From: Pedosphaera sp. | Lineage (GTDB): Bacteria; Verrucomicrobiota; Verrucomicrobiia; Limisphaerales; JADLHS01 | NCBI GenBank assembly: GCA_009695195.1 | Contig: SIBJ01000004.1 | Span: forward strand, 25,568-89,567 | Direction: 5' to 3' | Length of the DNA: 64,000 nt | Part shown: positions 61,161-64,000 of the stretch, one piece after another | How positions within the stretch are numbered: the first letter of the stretch is position 1 | Layout: each line of letters starts with the position of its first letter | Translations under genes and position numbers: made by a program | Notes under the pieces: generated by a model | Database searches by the model: none | What the model was told of the DNA's origin: nothing | Seen by the model: only the letters and a program-made list of their open reading frames with translations

Positions 61161-62297
61161 ATGAACGCAAGCAACGATGACTTCCCACAGAAACCCGGCG
61201 ACTATTCGCCGGCCACGCCATTTCCCCGCCGCGGACTTTCCGCGGGCTGCGGTTCGCTCGTGCTCGCGCTGTGCGGCGCGGTGGTAACGGCGGCGGCGCA
61301 AACCCCCACGGCCCCGGCGCGGCTGGATCGCAACCAGCTCCTCGTCTATCGCGACCGCCACGGAGACCCGCAGCCGGTGAAATCTCTGCGCGACTGGCAA
61401 AAGCGTCGCGCCGAAATCGTGAGCGGCATGGAGTCGGTGATGGGCCCGTTGCCCGGCGCCGCCAAACGCTGCGCGCTCGAACTAAAAATCGTGAACGAGG
61501 AGGATCGCGGGGCTTACCTTCGCCGGAAAATCACCTACGCCTCCGAACCCGGCGCGCGCGCGGAGGCCTGGTTGTTGGTGCCGAAGGCGGCGCTGAACGG
61601 GAAGCGGAAATTTCCCGCCGCACTCTGCCCGCACCCGACCGCTCCGGTGGAAGATCCGGGCTACGCCCGCGAACTGGCCGCCCGCGGTTACGTGACGCTC
61701 ACCGCCAACTATCCGTGGCTCGGAAAATATGAACCCGACCTCAAAGCCCTCGGCTGGCAGAGCGGCACGATGAAAGCCATCTGGGACAACATTCGCGGCC
61801 TCGACCTCCTCGACTCGTTGCCGTTCGTGAAGCACGGGAAATACGGCGCCATCGGTCATTCACTCGGCGGGCACAATTCCGTTTACACCGCCGTGTTCGA
61901 CGAGCGCATCAAGGTCATCGTCTCCAGTTGCGGCCTGGACTCGTATCTCGATTATTACGGTGGCGATCCAAAAAACTGGCTGCCCGAACGCGGCTGGTGT
62001 CAGACCCGTTACATGCTCAAGCTCGCGGACTACGCCGGCCGGCTGGAAGAAATCCCCTTCGACTTCCACGAGATGATCGGCGCGCTCGCACCGCGCGAGG
62101 TGTTCATCAGCGCGCCGCTTGGCGACAGCAATTTCAAATGGGACAGCGTGGACCGCATTGCCGCCGCCGCGCGCCCGGTCTTCCAGCTCCACGGCAAGCC
62201 GGGAAGTCTTCGCGTTGAACATCCGGATTGCCCTCATGATTTTCCCGAAGCGATGCGGCAGATCACGTATCGCCTGCTGGACGAACGGCTGAAATGA
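61161..62297 (+). CDS. Alpha/beta-hydrolase esterase (acetyl xylan esterase-like), exported
   Basis: The product has 378 residues from ATG 61161, or GTG 61137 for a slightly longer form. Pro/Arg-rich sequence leads to a hydrophobic segment (LSAGCGSLVLALCGAVVTAA), which would be a signal anchor. The nucleophile Ser is in AIGHSLGGHNSVYTA, with acid and His likely in PLGDSNFKWD and HPDCPHDFPEAMR. ARAEAWLLVPKAALNGKRKF is typical of the dienelactone-hydrolase or AcXE7-type group that deacetylates plant polysaccharides. A glycosidase-like gene follows after 26 bases. Confidence 0.82.
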   Translation: MNASNDDFPQKPGDYSPATPFPRRGLSAGCGSLVLALCGAVVTAAAQTPTAPARLDRNQLLVYRDRHGDPQPVKSLRDWQKRRAEIVSGMESVMGPLPGAAKRCALELKIVNEEDRGAYLRRKITYASEPGARAEAWLLVPKAALNGKRKFPAALCPHPTAPVEDPGYARELAARGYVTLTANYPWLGKYEPDLKALGWQSGTMKAIWDNIRGLDLLDSLPFVKHGKYGAIGHSLGGHNSVYTAVFDERIKVIVSSCGLDSYLDYYGGDPKNWLPERGWCQTRYMLKLADYAGRLEEIPFDFHEMIGALAPREVFISAPLGDSNFKWDSVDRIAAAARPVFQLHGKPGSLRVEHPDCPHDFPEAMRQITYRLLDERLK

Positions 62298-62323
62298 TTC
62301 GCTGACGCCAACGAGCACAAAAC

Positions 62324-64000
62324 ATGCGAAGAATATTCATTACAGCCGCGGTCGGCGCGCTGTTGTTGAAATTTCCGGGCCACGCCGAAGTCCCGCGCGA
62401 ACTTCGCGTCGGCGTAGCCGGTCATGCGTTTGATCACCTGGGTGGCTTTGCCGAGCAGGCCGAAGCGGCGGCGGCCAGCGGCGCGAATATCATTTACGCC
62501 ACCGGGCTGGGCGCGGTCGGTTATTCGGGATTGCCGCCGGCGGAGGAACTCGCGCGACAATGCCGGAGTTCAACCGAGTACGTCCGTCAGGCGAAGTCGC
62601 GCGGCATCCGGCTGGCGCTCGGTTATCTCTGCGCCACGTCCATCGTCAAATTGGAATCGTTTGATGCAAACTGGTCGCCGGAATTTCGCGCCCGCTTTCA
62701 CACGCCGCCCGCGGATTGGCGGCAGCAGGATCGCGACGGCAAACCGCTCGCGTCCTGGTACGGCGGCGATTATCAACCGGCCTGCATGAACCATCCAGAC
62801 TGGCGCACGTATGAAAAATTCATGGTTCGCCAACAACTGGAGTCCGGCCACGACGGGGTTTTCTTCGACAACCCGACGGTTCATCCGCAGGGCTGCTACT
62901 GTCCGCATTGCCTGGAGAAGTTTTCTTCGTTCCTGCAACGCGAGGGAACGAAGGTGACGGACCGCTCGGTCGCCGCCCTGCGCCAACTGGCCCGCCAGCG
63001 CACGAATGACTTCCTCCGTTTCCGCTGCGCCATCGCGCGGGATTTTCTGGCCGAGATGCGCCGCTACGCCCGCAGCCTGAATCCGCGCGCGCTGATGACC
63101 TGCAACAACAGCCTCAACTCGGTCGAGGTGTTCTATTCCCAGAGTCGCGGTTACGGCTATAACATTTTTGAAATGAGCCAGGCCGAGGACCTCGTCGTGG
63201 TCGAAGACATGGGCAATCAGCCCCGCACGCTCGCCAACGGCCAGACGCTGGAATATGGCCCGACCTACGAACTGCTTCACGCGATCAGTCACGGGAAACC
63301 CGTCGTCGCCGTCACGATTGCGGACGCCGACTATCATACGCCGCCGAATCTCGTCCGGCTCGCGCAGGCCGAGGCCGCGGCGCACAACGCCTCGTATCTC
63401 TCCTGGCCGACCTGGCCGGAAAACGTGCGCGAGCGGATGCAAGCCACGATCCGTCCGCAGGCGGATTTTCTGGGCGCGAACGAAAAGCTGTTGAACAACA
63501 CGCGCGCCCGCCGCGATGTGGTGTTGTTCCTACCGTTCCGGCGATGGTTGGAAACCAACGTCTGCGCGGCTTCCCAGTTGGCGACGGCGCTCACGCGCGC
63601 AAACGTGCAATACGGCGTGAGGTGCGAAGACAACTTCACCGCCGTTGAACTCAAAGGCTCGCAAATAGTGTTGGTGGAAAACTTGTCCGTGTTCAGTCCC
63701 GGAGAAACGGCCGTGGTGGAAAAGTTCCAGCGTCAAGGCGGGCGCGTTATCACGGCCGTAGGAAAAAACTGGCTTGAAGAACTGCAACGCGCCCTGCCCA
63801 AACCCGCCGTCACCATGCACGGCCCGGTCACGGTCCGCGCGGTCGTGCGCGATCAGCGGGCGCGGACGCTCGTTCATCTTTTGAATCTCGACGTGCAAAA
63901 ACTTTCCTCCTTCGCGGACCACGTCACCCCGGCCGCCGACGTGCGCCTGACCTGCCGCGTGCCGACGACGCGCGTCCGATCGGTGCGCGCCTTGACCGGC
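62324..64000 (+). CDS. Exported glycosidase-like TIM-barrel protein (C-terminus beyond window)
   Basis: From ATG 62324 (MRRIFITAAVGALLLKFPGH) the frame is open for 559 codons to the window edge. After a signal peptide come FDHLGGFAEQAEAAAASGAN, GHDGVFFDNPTVHPQG (candidate catalytic Asp), CYCPHCLEKFSSFLQ and YNIFEMSQAEDLVVVEDMGN, a pattern seen in beta-galactosidase-trimerisation-type or other GHL proteins of Verrucomicrobiota. A domain of the glutamine-amidotransferase-like fold (SQIVLVENLSVFSPGETAVV) follows. The substrate is unknown, and the neighbouring esterase suggests polysaccharide breakdown. Confidence 0.7.
   Translation, partial: MRRIFITAAVGALLLKFPGHAEVPRELRVGVAGHAFDHLGGFAEQAEAAAASGANIIYATGLGAVGYSGLPPAEELARQCRSSTEYVRQAKSRGIRLALGYLCATSIVKLESFDANWSPEFRARFHTPPADWRQQDRDGKPLASWYGGDYQPACMNHPDWRTYEKFMVRQQLESGHDGVFFDNPTVHPQGCYCPHCLEKFSSFLQREGTKVTDRSVAALRQLARQRTNDFLRFRCAIARDFLAEMRRYARSLNPRALMTCNNSLNSVEVFYSQSRGYGYNIFEMSQAEDLVVVEDMGNQPRTLANGQTLEYGPTYELLHAISHGKPVVAVTIADADYHTPPNLVRLAQAEAAAHNASYLSWPTWPENVRERMQATIRPQADFLGANEKLLNNTRARRDVVLFLPFRRWLETNVCAASQLATALTRANVQYGVRCEDNFTAVELKGSQIVLVENLSVFSPGETAVVEKFQRQGGRVITAVGKNWLEELQRALPKPAVTMHGPVTVRAVVRDQRARTLVHLLNLDVQKLSSFADHVTPAADVRLTCRVPTTRVRSVRALTG

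Noticed and set aside
1..64000. rRNA operon, prophage or biosynthetic gene cluster
   Set aside because: No rRNA-like sequence, phage structural genes or synthase/synthetase modules were seen.

Overview
The window looks like one chromosomal contig from a soil or freshwater member of the Verrucomicrobiota, probably of the Pedosphaera/Limisphaera type. This is inferred from gene content and was not tested by any search. The clues are a PVC-type membrane-bound dehydrogenase with a c-type heme motif, verrucomicrobial-style pseudopilins, RACo-like and DUF1501 remnants, high GC, and a very high load of short palindromic dispersed repeats.

Layout. 0-2 kb: the start of an exported protein and an apparently intact ISKra4-type insertion sequence. 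2-14.4 kb: a minus-strand unit of an ECF sigma factor, a mosaic anti-sigma/Wzz/VWA protein, and a 2350-residue membrane protein. 14.5-21.3 kb: a reductive pyrimidine (or beta-amino acid) catabolism set, namely dihydropyrimidinase, CoA-acylating malonate/methylmalonate semialdehyde dehydrogenase, PreA-like dihydropyrimidine dehydrogenase and a carbamoyl-amino-acid amidohydrolase, with a VapBC-like pair and a four-helix-bundle gene between repeats. 21.3-33.1 kb: a small nucleotidyltransferase cassette followed by a copy of its neighbour's 3' end, a triple RidA protein, an acyl-CoA ligase, small exported proteins, a GH2 glycosidase, a RuBisCO-like/BASS transporter chimera, an HDAC-like deacetylase, an S1/P1-type nuclease and a DUF423 protein. 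33.2-34.5 kb: a PocR/adenylate-kinase chimera, a GIY-YIG nuclease and tRNA-Ile2(CAU), the last two lying between the two halves of another tRNA-like gene. 34.5-38.9 kb: a pseudopilin, a zinc-finger/beta-propeller membrane protein and TrpD. 38.9-40.9 kb: a gene graveyard. 40.9-50.6 kb: a ceramidase/dehydrogenase fusion, an oxidoreductase, a PIG-L deacetylase and small toxin-antitoxin-like modules. 50.7-58.7 kb: NagB-like deaminase, RNase HII, LacI regulator, a truncated pseudopilin and broken RACo gene, then a ROK-SIS-HAD-PfkB sugar operon. 58.7-64 kb: CehA/McbA-like protein, an esterase and a partial glycosidase-like protein.

Two signals stand out. First, palindromic or low-complexity repeats lie inside at least seven protein genes and keep the frame each time (giant membrane protein, sigma factor, RidA, GH2, TrpD, dehydrogenase). 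Second, at least six places join the front of one gene family to the back of another, or remove a gene's middle, without stop-codon decay. These are either recent deletions or assembly joins, and read mapping would decide. The split tRNA with its GIY-YIG nuclease is the most system-like locus.

No rRNA, CRISPR array, prophage or biosynthetic cluster was seen. No stretch longer than 300 bases lacks a gene, pseudogene or repeat.
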